A stretch of DNA of 64,000 nucleotides from Frischella perrara (GCF_000807275.1 NZ_CP009056.1:1737192-1801191), one strand, 5' to 3'. Shown: positions 18,996 to 28,745, numbered from the stretch's first letter. The notes: generated by a model from the sequence alone, not told the origin. A program made the numbers and translations.

Positions 18996-20540
18996 TTAAA
19001 AACTAAAATAGTTAAGACCTAAAGCTACAATAATAATAACAGCTATTATGTAATTTAATCGCCTTTGCCTGATTTGATTTTGCCGCAGCTGTTGATTAAT
19101 TTCTAACAATTGTTGATTAAGCTGTTTAGTGGTTAGCTCATAATTTTTAATTTTATTTGGCAAATCAGGTAATAAACTGTGCCACTGTGGTAGTGAATGC
19201 ACAACATTTTTGGCTAGATGTAAAGGGCTAATTTGTTCTTGATACCAAGCCTCTAAAAATGGTTTTGCTGTTGACCATAAGTCTAATTGAGGATAAAGCC
19301 TACGTCCCAACCCTTCAATATAAAACAGCGTTTTTTCTAATAATACAAGTTGTGGTTGGATTACCATATCAAATTGACGTGCAACTTTAAATAAATTAAA
19401 TAAAATTTGCGCAAATGAAATTTCACCCAGCGATTTTTCAAAAATTGGATCACAAACTTCACGCATAGCCAATTCTAATGAAAATATATCTGTATGTTCA
19501 GGAACCCAACCCGATTCAATATATAATTCGGCAATTTTGTAATAATCACGATTAAAAAAAGCAATGAAATTTTTAGCCAGAAAGTGTTGATCTTCTTTAC
19601 TTAGTTCACCCATGATCGCACAATCAATTCCTATATAACGAGGATTTATCGGATCTGTGGCATCAATGAAGATGTTACCGGGATGCATATCAGCATGGAA
19701 TAAATTATCGCGAAACACTTGAGTAAAAAAAGTATTTACCCCTCGCTCGGCTAATAATTTCATATTAACACCACGTTCTATTAGGGCTGACATATCATTA
19801 ATCGGAATGCCAGATATACGTTCTTCAACCATTACATTAGTCCGACACAATTCGCGATAAACATAAGGTATATAAAGCATATCGCTATTAAGAAAATTAT
19901 GCCGTAAACGCTTGGTATATTCAGCTTCACGCAAAAGGTTTAATTCATTTAAAATCGTTCTTTCATAATCCCTTACCACTTCCTGTAATCGTAATCGTTT
20001 AGCATCTGGATTAGCATTTTCAATTCGATTAGCAAACCAGTACATCAACGATGTGTCGGCTAAAATAAGCGGTTGGATATTAGGACGAATAACTTTAATA
20101 ATAACATCTGCACCACTAGATTTAAGTTTAGCTGTGTGAATTTGAGCGATGGATGCTGAAGCTAAAGGTGTTAAGCAAAAATCCGTAAATAAACTCTCAA
20201 TTGGCACGGATAAAGACTGTTCAATAATTTGTTGAGCTAAGTGACCATCAAATGGTGCAACATTATCTTGTAGCTGTGAAAGTGAATGTAATAGATCGTC
20301 CGACAATAAGTCCTGACGGGTAGAGAGCATTTGACCAAACTTAATCCAAATCGGTCCTAATTCTTGTAATGCTAATTTTAAACGCTCACCACCAGTGCTA
20401 TTCTTCGCTTTTTTTCTTACCCAAAATAGTGAAGCTAACACTATTTTAAATCGTTTAGGTAATAATGATTTTGGTAATAATTCAACTAATTGATAAGCAC
20501 GAAATACTGCCAAAATTTGGTATAGCCGCCAATACTTCAT
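18996..20540 (-). CDS. ubiB: UbiB, ubiquinone-biosynthesis atypical kinase/ATPase
   Basis: UbiB is a membrane-associated protein-kinase-like ATPase needed for ubiquinone synthesis. The KxGQ motif (WIKFGQMLSTRQD, residues about 66-78), the Ala-rich nucleotide loop (LASASIAQIHTAK) and the catalytic HADMHPGNIF (about 273-282) are present. The C-terminus has a Gln/Asn-rich helix and one hydrophobic segment (YIIAVIIIVALGL), whereas E. coli UbiB has two. A TTG at 20552 extends the frame, but GAGG before the ATG at 20540 favours this start (514 aa). It starts 12 bases after ubiE; ubiJ, normally between them, is absent. Confidence 0.93.
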   Translation of the reverse strand: MKYWRLYQILAVFRAYQLVELLPKSLLPKRFKIVLASLFWVRKKAKNSTGGERLKLALQELGPIWIKFGQMLSTRQDLLSDDLLHSLSQLQDNVAPFDGHLAQQIIEQSLSVPIESLFTDFCLTPLASASIAQIHTAKLKSSGADVIIKVIRPNIQPLILADTSLMYWFANRIENANPDAKRLRLQEVVRDYERTILNELNLLREAEYTKRLRHNFLNSDMLYIPYVYRELCRTNVMVEERISGIPINDMSALIERGVNMKLLAERGVNTFFTQVFRDNLFHADMHPGNIFIDATDPINPRYIGIDCAIMGELSKEDQHFLAKNFIAFFNRDYYKIAELYIESGWVPEHTDIFSLELAMREVCDPIFEKSLGEISFAQILFNLFKVARQFDMVIQPQLVLLEKTLFYIEGLGRRLYPQLDLWSTAKPFLEAWYQEQISPLHLAKNVVHSLPQWHSLLPDLPNKIKNYELTTKQLNQQLLEINQQLRQNQIRQRRLNYIIAVIIIVALGLNYFSF

Positions 20541-20552
20541 CCGTATCCTCAA

Positions 20553-21335
20553 TTAAAATTTAAAACCAATATGCAAAGCAACAATTCCACCCGTCATATT
20601 ATGATATTGCACATCTCTGAATCCGGCTTCTTCCATCATTTTTTTTAATTTCAATTGATCGGGATGCATACGAATGGATTCGGCTAAATACCGATAACTA
20701 TCGGCGTCATTGGCTACAATTTTTCCCATTAGTGGTAACATGGAAAAGGAGTACAGATCATAAGCTTTATTCAATAATTTATAATCAGGCTTAGAAAATT
20801 CCAAAATTAACAATCGCCCACCTGGTTTTAAAACTCGCCACATAGATTTGAGCGCTTTATCTTTATTGGTAACATTACGTAAACCAAATGAAATCGTTAT
20901 GCAGTTAAAACTATTATCAGCAAATGGCAAGGCTTCAGCATTCGCTTGAACATATTCGATATTCTTGAATAGCCCTTTATCGCGTAATTTTTCACGCCCC
21001 ACTTTTAGCATTGATTCATTGATATCAGCTAACACCACGAGCCCGTCATCACCAACTAATTGTGAGAATTTAGCTGTTAAATCACCTGTTCCACCTGCTA
21101 AATCTAATACTTTTTGCCCGCGTCTTACACTACTGTATTCAATCGTAGTTTTCTTCCAAAGGCGATGAATACCAAATGACATTAAATCATTCATGACATC
21201 ATATTTATCAGCAACCGAATGAAACACTTCGGCTACACGTTTTTCTTTCTCTTGTTTTGGGATTTGTGTATATCCAAAATCAATAGTTTCTTGATTATGT
21301 TGGTCATTTGACTGTGGATTAGAAGTATTTGGCAT
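20553..21335 (-). CDS. ubiE: ubiquinone/menaquinone C-methyltransferase
   Basis: This SAM-dependent methyltransferase C-methylates the benzoquinol (and demethylmenaquinol) ring. Motif [16 protein letters not shown] binds SAM (residues about 76-90). UbiE signatures include [17 protein letters not shown] (about 45-61) and the later [11 protein letters not shown] and LILEFSKP. Length (260 aa) is normal, with a short polar N-terminal extension. It is the first gene of a ubiE-ubiB pair. Confidence 0.96.
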   Translation of the reverse strand: MPNTSNPQSNDQHNQETIDFGYTQIPKQEKEKRVAEVFHSVADKYDVMNDLMSFGIHRLWKKTTIEYSSVRRGQKVLDLAGGTGDLTAKFSQLVGDDGLVVLADINESMLKVGREKLRDKGLFKNIEYVQANAEALPFADNSFNCITISFGLRNVTNKDKALKSMWRVLKPGGRLLILEFSKPDYKLLNKAYDLYSFSMLPLMGKIVANDADSYRYLAESIRMHPDQLKLKKMMEEAGFRDVQYHNMTGGIVALHIGFKF

Positions 21336-21522
21336 AGTAAATTATCGTAAAATAGTTTTGCGTTATTTTAACATAATGACGAAAACTGTACTACATCATT
21401 TAAAATAATCAAAATCACAATATCTTTGGCTATATCTATCTTTTTTATAATCATGATTCACATAAAAAGTGTCAAATCATGTATTTACTAACTCATGATA
21501 TATACACAATAGAAACTAAATT

Positions 21523-22458
21523 CTAATTTAATTGATTTCTCACTTGTTCAAGAACTGCTTCAAAAATCGATAATTGGCTATGTTTCGAATTAAAATCATG
21601 ATAATTAATGACTAAGTCAAAAGGGTATTTATTAATTAATTCATTTAGCGTTTGATCTTCTTTATGAAACATGTTCTGAAAAGACTGCTGTAACGTAACA
21701 AAATCAAGCGCAGTAAATAATACCCTATTTGCATTTAGTGCAGCTTCATCAATACGTTGAGCTTGTAATTTAGCTATTCGAATATAATCATCAGCGGTTA
21801 CTGATATAGGTATCTTTCCATAGTGATCATAGTGAAAATAATTACTATATCCATTATTAACATAAACGGTATTAAAAATATTAGCCAATTGTTGAGCAAT
21901 CTCATCAAATTGATTTTGTTTACTCACTAGAGCAATTTTGGTAACAAAAAAAGGTCTGGCAGCCTTGGCAAGATATTGCCAGTTTTTGTAAGGGTTATCC
22001 CGAATCTGAGTAGCGCTAATATTAATAAAATCTCGATTTACATCTATTAGTTTTACTGTGCAATGAAAAAAACGCTCATATTCAACAACATCTTGCTGTT
22101 CACTGGTAAAAATGACCGTTGGTTTCACTTGATGCTTGGCTAAAATTGCTTTTACACGATCACTCCAATCTCTCCAACCATTTGGATAATACGCAATTCC
22201 CTCTTCATTTAATACATGGATGTAGATATTTTGATGATTTTGGAAGGTTCTTTTTAACCAATAAAATCTATCACTTACTTGCGGTTGTCTTGGCATATGA
22301 CTTGCTTCAAACAACTTCAAATCGCGAAGTTGCTCACAACCTAAAAAAACATGTAACACTTCCACTTGTGTTATTGCTTTCTCAATTAGGTAGATATGAC
22401 CACAATGTAATGGATAAAATTTCCCAAAAATAACACCTATTTTGCATTTAGTTTTCAT
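21523..22458 (-). CDS. nadR: NadR-like NMN adenylyltransferase with degenerate kinase domain
   Basis: NadR proteins make NAD from NMN and phosphorylate nicotinamide riboside. The nucleotidyltransferase domain looks intact: GVIFGKFYPLHCGHI (residues about 8-22), YPNGWRDWSDRVKA and ISATQIRDNPYKNW. The helix-turn-helix of E. coli NadR is absent. The C-terminal kinase domain is recognisable after ARPFF, but the Walker A GGESSGKS of its relatives is replaced by SKQNQFDE, and the FIDTDF Walker B-like strand reads FTALDF. The protein is also cut short (311 aa). Kinase activity is therefore doubtful. An ATG at 22473 is an alternative start; neither has a clear ribosome site. Confidence 0.85.
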   Translation of the reverse strand: MKTKCKIGVIFGKFYPLHCGHIYLIEKAITQVEVLHVFLGCEQLRDLKLFEASHMPRQPQVSDRFYWLKRTFQNHQNIYIHVLNEEGIAYYPNGWRDWSDRVKAILAKHQVKPTVIFTSEQQDVVEYERFFHCTVKLIDVNRDFINISATQIRDNPYKNWQYLAKAARPFFVTKIALVSKQNQFDEIAQQLANIFNTVYVNNGYSNYFHYDHYGKIPISVTADDYIRIAKLQAQRIDEAALNANRVLFTALDFVTLQQSFQNMFHKEDQTLNELINKYPFDLVINYHDFNSKHSQLSIFEAVLEQVRNQLN

Positions 22459-22473
22459 AATATTGTGATACAT

Positions 22474-22699
22474 TTTATAATTTAGAAGCGCTCTTTATTC
22501 TTTATATAATACAATGTATCTAAAATAGATTCTATTTTAAAGTTAAAAGATATGTTTGAATTAATTGTTTAAAACATTTTTTTTTAAATTAAAAGTCGTT
22601 ATACGGTGTCAGTAAATTAATATTGAAATGGAAAAGGGCATCATATTAGACACCCTTTTTAATACTTTGATTGTTACCTAATGACTAGTAAACTAATTG
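22474..22699. other. intergenic region between nadR and yfiF, with hairpin
   Basis: This 226-base gap contains a stem AAAAGGG (22632-22638) / CCCTTTT (22653-22659), about 40 bases past the yfiF stop codon on the minus strand, likely its terminator. The remainder is featureless AT-rich DNA. Confidence 0.45.
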
Positions 22700-23809
22700 C
22701 TATTTAGCATTTGTGCTGGTCAGTTTAGTTAATAAAATGCCAGTTAAAACTGAGATGTTTAATGCAGGCATAATATCACTACCGGGTAAATAGACAATCT
22801 TATCAGCAAAATTGGCCAGTTTAGTGTTAATCTGTTGAAAAATGACAAACACAGTCTTAGCCGACACAGATAATTTAGCCAAATTTTCCGCTTTTAGTGA
22901 ATTGATTTTACACGGTAACAAGGCAATGATTTGATAGCCTTGTTGTTTAAATTGATCAAGTGAAGCAATAAAATCATCCGCATGTATAGGCTCAAGATAC
23001 TCAGAACCCCCCTCGGAAACCCGAAGACAAGCACCATTATCTAATAGGTCAGGCTGTCTTAGTAATAATCCATTCACATTAAAAAATGCTGCTGTTCGAG
23101 CTATAGCACCTAAATTATGCGGATTATTGATATCATCAATTGCTAGGACATAATTCTTCTTATCATCGATATGTTGTGATAGATAATTACCAGTCGATAA
23201 TGTTGCACGTTTTTTCACAATTAAACAAACCCCACCATGATGCGGTGTTTGGGCTATTTTGTTCATTCGTTCTTCATCAATAATGTCATAGCCGAGGCGA
23301 TGTTCAACTAACCATGCAATTAAGGCTTTAAATTCATAGGTTTTTTCTTCTAAAAAAAACGCTTTAATTATTGATTCTGGACGCTTTGCAAAAACTGCTT
23401 TACAACTATTTTCGCTATACACTAGAGTTTCTTGCTTGCGTTGTCGTCGTACCTGTTGCTCAAATGATGCGGGATGATCATTCTCAAAGGTATTCAATTG
23501 CTCAGATTTTTGTACCCGACTTTTCCATGGCGAATCAGTTGATGTAGCAAGATGACGTGTACGAGGTTTAAATGTCTCAATACGATTATCATTTTCTCGA
23601 TGATTATGGGAACGATCGGCTCGTCCAGTACCTTGATACGGTTTTCTGGATTCATTTCGTTTAGCAAATGAAGATTGAGACTGTTTATCACGCTCTGTTT
23701 TAGAACGTTTATTAGGTTTATTTACATTTGATTTAGTGGCGTAAAAAACAGTTGGTTTTGCTTTATCTTCGGTTAATGGATTGCCATTTGATGACGATTG
23801 GTCATTCAT
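22700..23809 (-). CDS. yfiF: YfiF-like SPOUT (TrmH-family) RNA methyltransferase
   Basis: The 369-aa protein has a long basic, disordered N-terminal tail (1-120, rich in Lys/Arg/Ser/Asn), a small substrate-binding domain (about 130-200) and a C-terminal SPOUT fold. Motif 1 is clear (DINNPHNLGAIARTAAFF), and motif 3 retains PALNISVLTGIL. The motif 2 region, normally LGxE, reads VFVIFQQINTKL, so the SAM-pocket Gly and Glu are gone. It resembles E. coli YfiF, whose own target is not well defined. It lies 14 bases downstream of nusB. Confidence 0.85.
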   Translation of the reverse strand: MNDQSSSNGNPLTEDKAKPTVFYATKSNVNKPNKRSKTERDKQSQSSFAKRNESRKPYQGTGRADRSHNHRENDNRIETFKPRTRHLATSTDSPWKSRVQKSEQLNTFENDHPASFEQQVRRQRKQETLVYSENSCKAVFAKRPESIIKAFFLEEKTYEFKALIAWLVEHRLGYDIIDEERMNKIAQTPHHGGVCLIVKKRATLSTGNYLSQHIDDKKNYVLAIDDINNPHNLGAIARTAAFFNVNGLLLRQPDLLDNGACLRVSEGGSEYLEPIHADDFIASLDQFKQQGYQIIALLPCKINSLKAENLAKLSVSAKTVFVIFQQINTKLANFADKIVYLPGSDIMPALNISVLTGILLTKLTSTNAK

Positions 23810-23823
23810 AATATTCTCACAAT

Positions 23824-24246
23824 TTAACGGGTTCTGATCGTTGGCGCAACTTTGTCAAGCACACCATTAATAAATTTATGACTATCTTCAGCGCCAAAAG
23901 TCTTAGTAAGATCAATTGCCTCATTAATAACAACTTTATAAGGTACATCTTCTCGTTTTAATAATTCATAAACGGCGATTCTTAAGATGGCATGTTCAAC
24001 AAAACCTAATTCATCTAAACTACGCTCGTTAAGAAAGCTTTCCATTTTTGTGTCCAGTTCACTGCTATGAGAAATAACACCATGCAATAATTCGCGAAAA
24101 TATTTTTTATCAACGCCTTTCATATCTTGTTCAGCCATGAAACTAGCTTCGATTTCAGATAAGTCATTTTTTGAAACTTGCCAAGAATAGATAGCTTGAA
24201 CGGCACATTCGCGTGCTCGACGACGAGGATTAACATTAGTCGTCAC
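23824..24246 (-). CDS. nusB: transcription antitermination factor NusB
   Basis: NusB binds boxA RNA together with ribosomal protein S10 and supports rRNA antitermination. The 140-aa all-helical protein starts with [18 protein letters not shown] (residues about 5-22) and has the conserved [11 protein letters not shown] and KFINGVLDK segments near the end. It begins three bases after the ribH stop codon, the usual coupling. Confidence 0.96.
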   Translation of the reverse strand: MTTNVNPRRRARECAVQAIYSWQVSKNDLSEIEASFMAEQDMKGVDKKYFRELLHGVISHSSELDTKMESFLNERSLDELGFVEHAILRIAVYELLKREDVPYKVVINEAIDLTKTFGAEDSHKFINGVLDKVAPTIRTR

Positions 24247-24249
24247 AGT

Positions 24250-24720
24250 TTACCCCTTGATACGTTTTAAAGTGTTATACATCTCAAGTGCTGTTAATGC
24301 AGCTTCAGCACCTTTATTGCCAGCCTTTGTGCCAGCTCTTTCAATTGCTTGTTCAATATTTTCAGTGGTTAAAATCCCAAAACCAACAGGAATAGAATAA
24401 TCCAAACTAGTAGATAATAAACCTGAACTTGATTCACCGGCCACATAATCAAAATGGGCAGTGCTACCACGTATTACCGTACCTAATGCAACAATAGCAT
24501 CATATTGCTTACTTTCGGCAACTGCTTTTGCTGTTAAAGGAATTTCATAAGCACCAGGAACTTTGATTATCACAATATTTTCATCTGCTACCTGACCGAT
24601 ACGTTTTAACGCATCAACAGCCCCTTCAACTAGGCTGTCATTAATAAAATGATTAAATCGAGCAACAATAATCGCGACTTTTGCTTCTGGCGCGGCCACT
24701 TGCCCTTCAATAATTTGCAT
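24250..24720 (-). CDS. ribH: 6,7-dimethyl-8-ribityllumazine synthase
   Basis: Lumazine synthase joins the ribityl-aminopyrimidine to dihydroxybutanone phosphate, the penultimate riboflavin step, in an icosahedral shell. The 156-aa sequence has [18 protein letters not shown] (residues about 21-38), [12 protein letters not shown] (about 54-65) and the catalytic-loop segment [15 protein letters not shown] (about 80-94). It is the first gene of ribH-nusB-yfiF. In E. coli thiL follows nusB; here yfiF does. Confidence 0.96.
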   Translation of the reverse strand: MQIIEGQVAAPEAKVAIIVARFNHFINDSLVEGAVDALKRIGQVADENIVIIKVPGAYEIPLTAKAVAESKQYDAIVALGTVIRGSTAHFDYVAGESSSGLLSTSLDYSIPVGFGILTTENIEQAIERAGTKAGNKGAEAALTALEMYNTLKRIKG

Positions 24721-24969
24721 GATTATTCCTCAAAATATCTTCAACTAATCTTAACTGATTAGCCTTAATAACCAATAAAATCCATTAAAAGGCAATTTTA
24801 ACATATATTCTATATTTCGCTATGTCGATTTTTGTGCGTCACTATTAAAAGATTAAAAAATAATTTTAATGATCAATTAAAAAAACTAATCTGGAATAAT
24901 TAGGAAGGAAATAGAGTAAAAAATTTTGTGGATTAAGATTTAAAATTACTAACGAATAGCGCAATTAAC

Positions 24970-24998
24970 GAACCACACGGTAATAAACCATGTGGTTC
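24970..24998 (-). terminator. hairpin downstream of trxA
   Basis: The stem GAACCACACGG / CCATGTGGTTC (one mismatch, seven-base loop) lies 19 bases past the trxA stop codon. On the minus strand it is followed by GTTAATT, only mildly T-rich. Confidence 0.6.
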
Positions 24999-25016
24999 TC
25001 ATAAATTATTAACTAA

Positions 25017-25343
25017 TTAAAGATGGTTATCTAAAAAAGTTTTTAATTGAAGTTTAGATAAAGCGCCTACCTGAGTAGCAATAACTTGACCTTCTTTAAA
25101 TAACAGTAAAGTTGGAATACCTCGAATACCGAATTTAGGTGAAATTGACGGATTCTGATCAACATTTAACTTAGCAATTATCACTTTATCAGCATATTCT
25201 TGGGCTACTTCTTCCAATATTGGAGCAATCATTTTACAAGGACCACACCAATCCGCCCAAAAATCGACTAAAACTGGTTTATTTGCTTCTGTTATAGTTT
25301 TCTCAAAATTTGCTTCTGTTACAGAAATAATTGCGTTACTCAT
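25017..25343 (-). CDS. trxA: thioredoxin 1
   Basis: This 108-aa cytosolic disulfide reductase serves ribonucleotide reductase, PAPS reductase and others. The active site [10 protein letters not shown] places the redox cysteines at 33 and 36. The cis-Pro loop [11 protein letters not shown] follows at about 74-84. It is divergent from rhlB, the arrangement known from E. coli. Confidence 0.98.
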   Translation of the reverse strand: MSNAIISVTEANFEKTITEANKPVLVDFWADWCGPCKMIAPILEEVAQEYADKVIIAKLNVDQNPSISPKFGIRGIPTLLLFKEGQVIATQVGALSKLQLKTFLDNHL

Positions 25344-25511
25344 TTTGTTCTCCGTTGTTATATGCGTTAACTTTAGCTATCACAATTTTAGGTCAACTCT
25401 AAATTTTTCACTATCAATTAATATGATAGGGGGTAATAATTGGTGCGAGTTTAAACGTGTATGTGATATAATATTAAAATTGATCGAAATAAGGATAATT
25501 TAAATATTTCT

Positions 25512-26756
25512 ATGACGCAATCTTATCTCACTAAAACTGAGTTTAGCCAGTTGCCACTGCATCCGCTTGTATTAACAGCATTACAAAAAAATGGTTTCCA
25601 ATATTGTACGCCTATTCAAGAGAAATCTTTACCTTTTACAACAAAAGGATTAGACATTGCTGGACAAGGTCAAACAGGGACGGGCAAAACGATCGCATTT
25701 CTTACTGCGACATTTAATTATTTATTAAATCACCCGCCTGTTGAAAAGCATAAAATTAACCAACCTCGTGCTGTAATCATTGCCCCAACTCGTGAGTTAG
25801 TGGTTCAAATTCATTCTGATGCGCAAATGTTAGCTGAAACAACCGGTTTAAAATTGGGAGTAGCATTTGGTGGTGATGGCTATGAAAAACAATTAAAAAC
25901 ACTGGCAGACGGTGTAGATATTTTAATTGCGACTACCGGCAGATTGATTGATTATGCGAAACAGGATTATGTTAATTTACAAGCTATCCAAGTTGTAGTA
26001 TTAGATGAAGCTGATCGCATGTTTGATTTAGGATTTATTCGTGATATCCGTTGGCTTTTTCGTCATATGACTCCGCCTAAAGAGCGATTAACCATGTTAT
26101 TTTCTGCCACACTCTCCCATAATGTGCGTGAACTTGCTTTCGAACATATGAATGATCCCCAGTATATTGAAGTTGAACCTGAGCAAAAAATTGGACATCG
26201 AATCAAAGAGGAACTCTTTTTCCCATCAGATGAAGATAAACTAGCTTTGTTACAAACATTGTTAGAAGAAGAGTGGCCGGAACGTTGTATTATTTTTGCT
26301 AATACTAAAGTTACCTGTGAAAAAATCTGGCGCCATTTGTGTGCTGACGGATTACGAGTAGGGTTATTAAACGGTGATATTGCTCAGAAAAAACGTTTAG
26401 CGGTATTAGATAAATTTACTCAAGGTGATTTGGATATTCTTGTCGCAACCGATGTTGCTGCTCGTGGACTACATATTCCTCATGTAACTCATGTATTTAA
26501 TTACGATCTCCCTGATGACTGTGATGATTATCGACATCGTATTGGTCGTACGGGGCGAGCGGGTGAAAAAGGATTTTCAATTTCTTTTGCCTGTGAACGT
26601 TATGCTCCCAACCTAACTGCAATAGAAACAGTGATTGGTCACGCTATTCCTGTTAGTCATTATGACCCAAGCGCTTTATTAACTGATTTACCTAAACCAA
26701 AACCACCTAAACCTTATAATGGAAGACGGCATAAACGGTCTACCATTAAACCGTAG
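25512..26756 (+). CDS. rhlB: ATP-dependent RNA helicase RhlB
   Basis: RhlB is the DEAD-box helicase of the RNA degradosome. At 414 aa it has the Q motif ([13 protein letters not shown]), Walker A GQTGTGKT (residues about 52-59), DEAD ([14 protein letters not shown], about 162-175), SAT (LFSATLS) and the helicase C motifs [12 protein letters not shown] and [10 protein letters not shown]. The basic, Pro-rich C-terminal tail ([14 protein letters not shown]) fits an RNA-binding extension. It is divergent from trxA and followed by a strong terminator. Confidence 0.96.
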   Translation: MTQSYLTKTEFSQLPLHPLVLTALQKNGFQYCTPIQEKSLPFTTKGLDIAGQGQTGTGKTIAFLTATFNYLLNHPPVEKHKINQPRAVIIAPTRELVVQIHSDAQMLAETTGLKLGVAFGGDGYEKQLKTLADGVDILIATTGRLIDYAKQDYVNLQAIQVVVLDEADRMFDLGFIRDIRWLFRHMTPPKERLTMLFSATLSHNVRELAFEHMNDPQYIEVEPEQKIGHRIKEELFFPSDEDKLALLQTLLEEEWPERCIIFANTKVTCEKIWRHLCADGLRVGLLNGDIAQKKRLAVLDKFTQGDLDILVATDVAARGLHIPHVTHVFNYDLPDDCDDYRHRIGRTGRAGEKGFSISFACERYAPNLTAIETVIGHAIPVSHYDPSALLTDLPKPKPPKPYNGRRHKRSTIKP

Positions 26757-26776
26757 TTATAACGCGAATTTTCATT

Positions 26777-26802
26777 AAAAGAGTCAATATGACTCTTTTT
26801 TA
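26777..26802 (+). terminator. rhlB rho-independent terminator
   Basis: A perfect ten-base stem AAAAGAGTCA / TGACTCTTTT with an ATA loop runs into further T residues, 20 bases past the rhlB stop codon. Confidence 0.9.
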
Positions 26803-26950
26803 TTTCGATAATATAATCAATTTTAATTTTAGCTATCACTAGGATTATTTACCAAACGCTATCGCTCTAGTTATCAGATTATTTATTACTAATGCCCTTA
26901 AATCTCAATATCAATTAAAATCCATTGCAAATATTTAAAGAACCTTATTT

Positions 26951-27265
26951 CTAATGACAGAACCAACGTTGTTGATTAATCTCATGCATATAATCAGTAT
27001 AAATTGTTACTTTTACAATTTGGCATTGCAGATAAGGGATTTGAATTATTTGATAATTCCAATTAGATGGCATCTTAATTGTCGTTGTGTCGGGATAACG
27101 TTCTAAAATTTCAAACGCTATGGTTTGCGCATTATTTTTAGCCTTTGCCTGCCACATCATTGTGGTTAACGTAGTCTGAAATTGAATGAATCCAACCATA
27201 ACAATTGAAAACAATAATATTGCTATTAATAGCTCAAATAAACTAAAACCATCATTATGATTCAC
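26951..27265 (-). CDS. ppdC: prepilin-like protein PpdC
   Basis: This 104-aa minor (pseudo)pilin has a class III signal. The leader ends in DG and the mature part starts FSLFELLIAILLFSIV, with the conserved Glu at +5, so prepilin peptidase and methylation sites are intact. The rest is a short polar domain ending in WFCH. It is the last of four overlapping pilin-like genes (ppdA, ppdB, ygdB, ppdC), which correspond to the minor pilins that prime pilus or pseudopilus assembly. recC, the next gene in E. coli, is not here. Confidence 0.8.
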   Translation of the reverse strand: MNHNDGFSLFELLIAILLFSIVMVGFIQFQTTLTTMMWQAKAKNNAQTIAFEILERYPDTTTIKMPSNWNYQIIQIPYLQCQIVKVTIYTDYMHEINQQRWFCH

Positions 27266-27686
27266 AGTATTGACTCCGATTATTCGGGCAATAATCTAAC
27301 CAATGCCCTAATGTCAGCTTTAATTTGGCATTATTATAGGTAGCTAAATGATAGAGTTTAAACTGAGAAGATTCGCCTTTAATAATAACGTAATTTTCTG
27401 CGACTAAATTGGCAAGTTTAATACATGCTGAAAGTTGATAGGAAGCTAATGTTTGACACTGCCAGAGCTCAGTTGGTGGAGACCAATTTTGTAACGTAGC
27501 CCACTCAATAGAGGATTGCGCTTGATTGAAATGATAATAATACTGTTGATATTGAATGTAATCCTTCTGCCAAGAAGATGATATATAGCTATATGTTTTG
27601 ATAATTACCATCCCTAAAGCCAATATAATCAAAACCATTAATAAAGTACTAAATCCCCTTTCACCTTGATGTAGTTTGAATAACAT
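27255..27686 (-). CDS. ygdB: YgdB-like (DUF2509) pseudopilin component
   Basis: This pilin-cluster protein is about 143 aa from the ATG at 27686. The frame extends to an ATG at 27734 (159 aa), but the shorter product puts the hydrophobic helix (FSTLLMVLIILALGMVII) close to the N-terminus, as in this family. The RG-FST junction resembles a prepilin cleavage site but lacks the +5 Glu, as is usual for this minor component. It overlaps ppdC by 11 bases. Confidence 0.7.
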   Translation of the reverse strand: MLFKLHQGERGFSTLLMVLIILALGMVIIKTYSYISSSWQKDYIQYQQYYYHFNQAQSSIEWATLQNWSPPTELWQCQTLASYQLSACIKLANLVAENYVIIKGESSQFKLYHLATYNNAKLKLTLGHWLDYCPNNRSQYCES

Positions 27687-27711
27687 TTCTTTATTATTTA
27701 GAACTTCAGAT

Positions 27712-28269
27712 TTATATATTTTCTGTTTTAACATAATGAGTCGTTGAATAGGTTATAAAATTGTTGGACTTTAGTCGTACTGATAAATCTATTGCAACAA
27801 AATGCGAGTAAAGTAAAATTTTAAATCTGGTCACTTCTATTTCATTGCTATCAAATAATCTTTCCCAATCTCGTCCTTTACAATTTGGAATACCCAACCG
27901 ATAAACGATATTCTTTTGATAATAACGATACACAAAAATATCGGAATCACTTTTATTATATTTATCTTCGCGCCATTCACCTCTACGATAAAGATCATAA
28001 CGAATCATAATACATTGCTTATCATTTGATATTACTATTGGTGATTTAGTTAAATTTGTTAATTGATTAGCAATAAACCCAGCACGTTTAATATCTTTAA
28101 TTAAACCAGATAATACCTGATTAACACTTTCTTCGAGCCGATATTGTTGATAAAAAATCAGGCTATCCATCTGCATTTTTGGATAAAATGCCATAATAAC
28201 TATCATGAGGATTGATGTTAAAATGATGGCTAATAACATCTCAATTAAACTAAAACCAGCTTTTAACAT
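27712..28269 (-). CDS. ppdB: prepilin-like protein PpdB
   Basis: This minor pseudopilin is 185 aa from the ATG at 28269. The N-terminus MLKAGFSLIEMLLAIIL has a cleavage site after AG and Glu at +5, followed by a single helix. The frame is open to 28305, but the extra residues would push the pilin signal inward. The gene overlaps ppdA by seven bases (ATGTTAA), so translation is likely coupled. The large polar C-terminal domain resembles PulJ-type minor pseudopilins. Confidence 0.78.
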   Translation of the reverse strand: MLKAGFSLIEMLLAIILTSILMIVIMAFYPKMQMDSLIFYQQYRLEESVNQVLSGLIKDIKRAGFIANQLTNLTKSPIVISNDKQCIMIRYDLYRRGEWREDKYNKSDSDIFVYRYYQKNIVYRLGIPNCKGRDWERLFDSNEIEVTRFKILLYSHFVAIDLSVRLKSNNFITYSTTHYVKTENI

Positions 28270-28745
28270 TTCGGAAATCCTGCTAATTGCATCGCATATG
28301 CACAATAACGGATACGTCCACGCGTTGAAATAATTATTCGGCTCTCGCCTATATCATTTTTCAATTTAATCGTCTCTGGCTGTGCCATACACCTTCGCCC
28401 ATGAAATATCGACAATAGATCATTATTCTTATTCAGGATTTCGACTTGGTTGTTAGGATTAATAAACTGGAAAAAAATTTGATCATGATCGTTTTGTTCA
28501 TTATCAATTACAATTAATCGCCAAGGTTGATCTTCTTCTTTAATGATATAAATGGCATTATTTCGATTTTGGAAATTAGCATTACTTTTAACTTGGTTTA
28601 GGAAGGTAACTAATGCTAACGTTGTATTCCTTAATTCACTACGCAATTGAAATTCACGCCAATTAACGATTGCTATAGTAAACATAACCGAACTGATGAC
28701 GACAACAATTAATAATTCAAATAAAGAAAATCCTTTTTGTTGCAT
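28263..28745 (-). CDS. ppdA: prepilin-like protein PpdA
   Basis: This 160-aa minor pilin begins MQQKGFSLFELLIVVVIS, with a prepilin peptidase site after KG, Glu at +5 and an N-terminal helix. The C-terminal domain (about 30-160) resembles GspH/FimT-type pilins (GRRCMAQPETIKL, RGRIRYC, with two Cys). It is the first gene of the ppdA-ppdB-ygdB-ppdC cluster and is divergent from epmA. Confidence 0.82.
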   Translation of the reverse strand: MQQKGFSLFELLIVVVISSVMFTIAIVNWREFQLRSELRNTTLALVTFLNQVKSNANFQNRNNAIYIIKEEDQPWRLIVIDNEQNDHDQIFFQFINPNNQVEILNKNNDLLSIFHGRRCMAQPETIKLKNDIGESRIIISTRGRIRYCAYAMQLAGFPKC

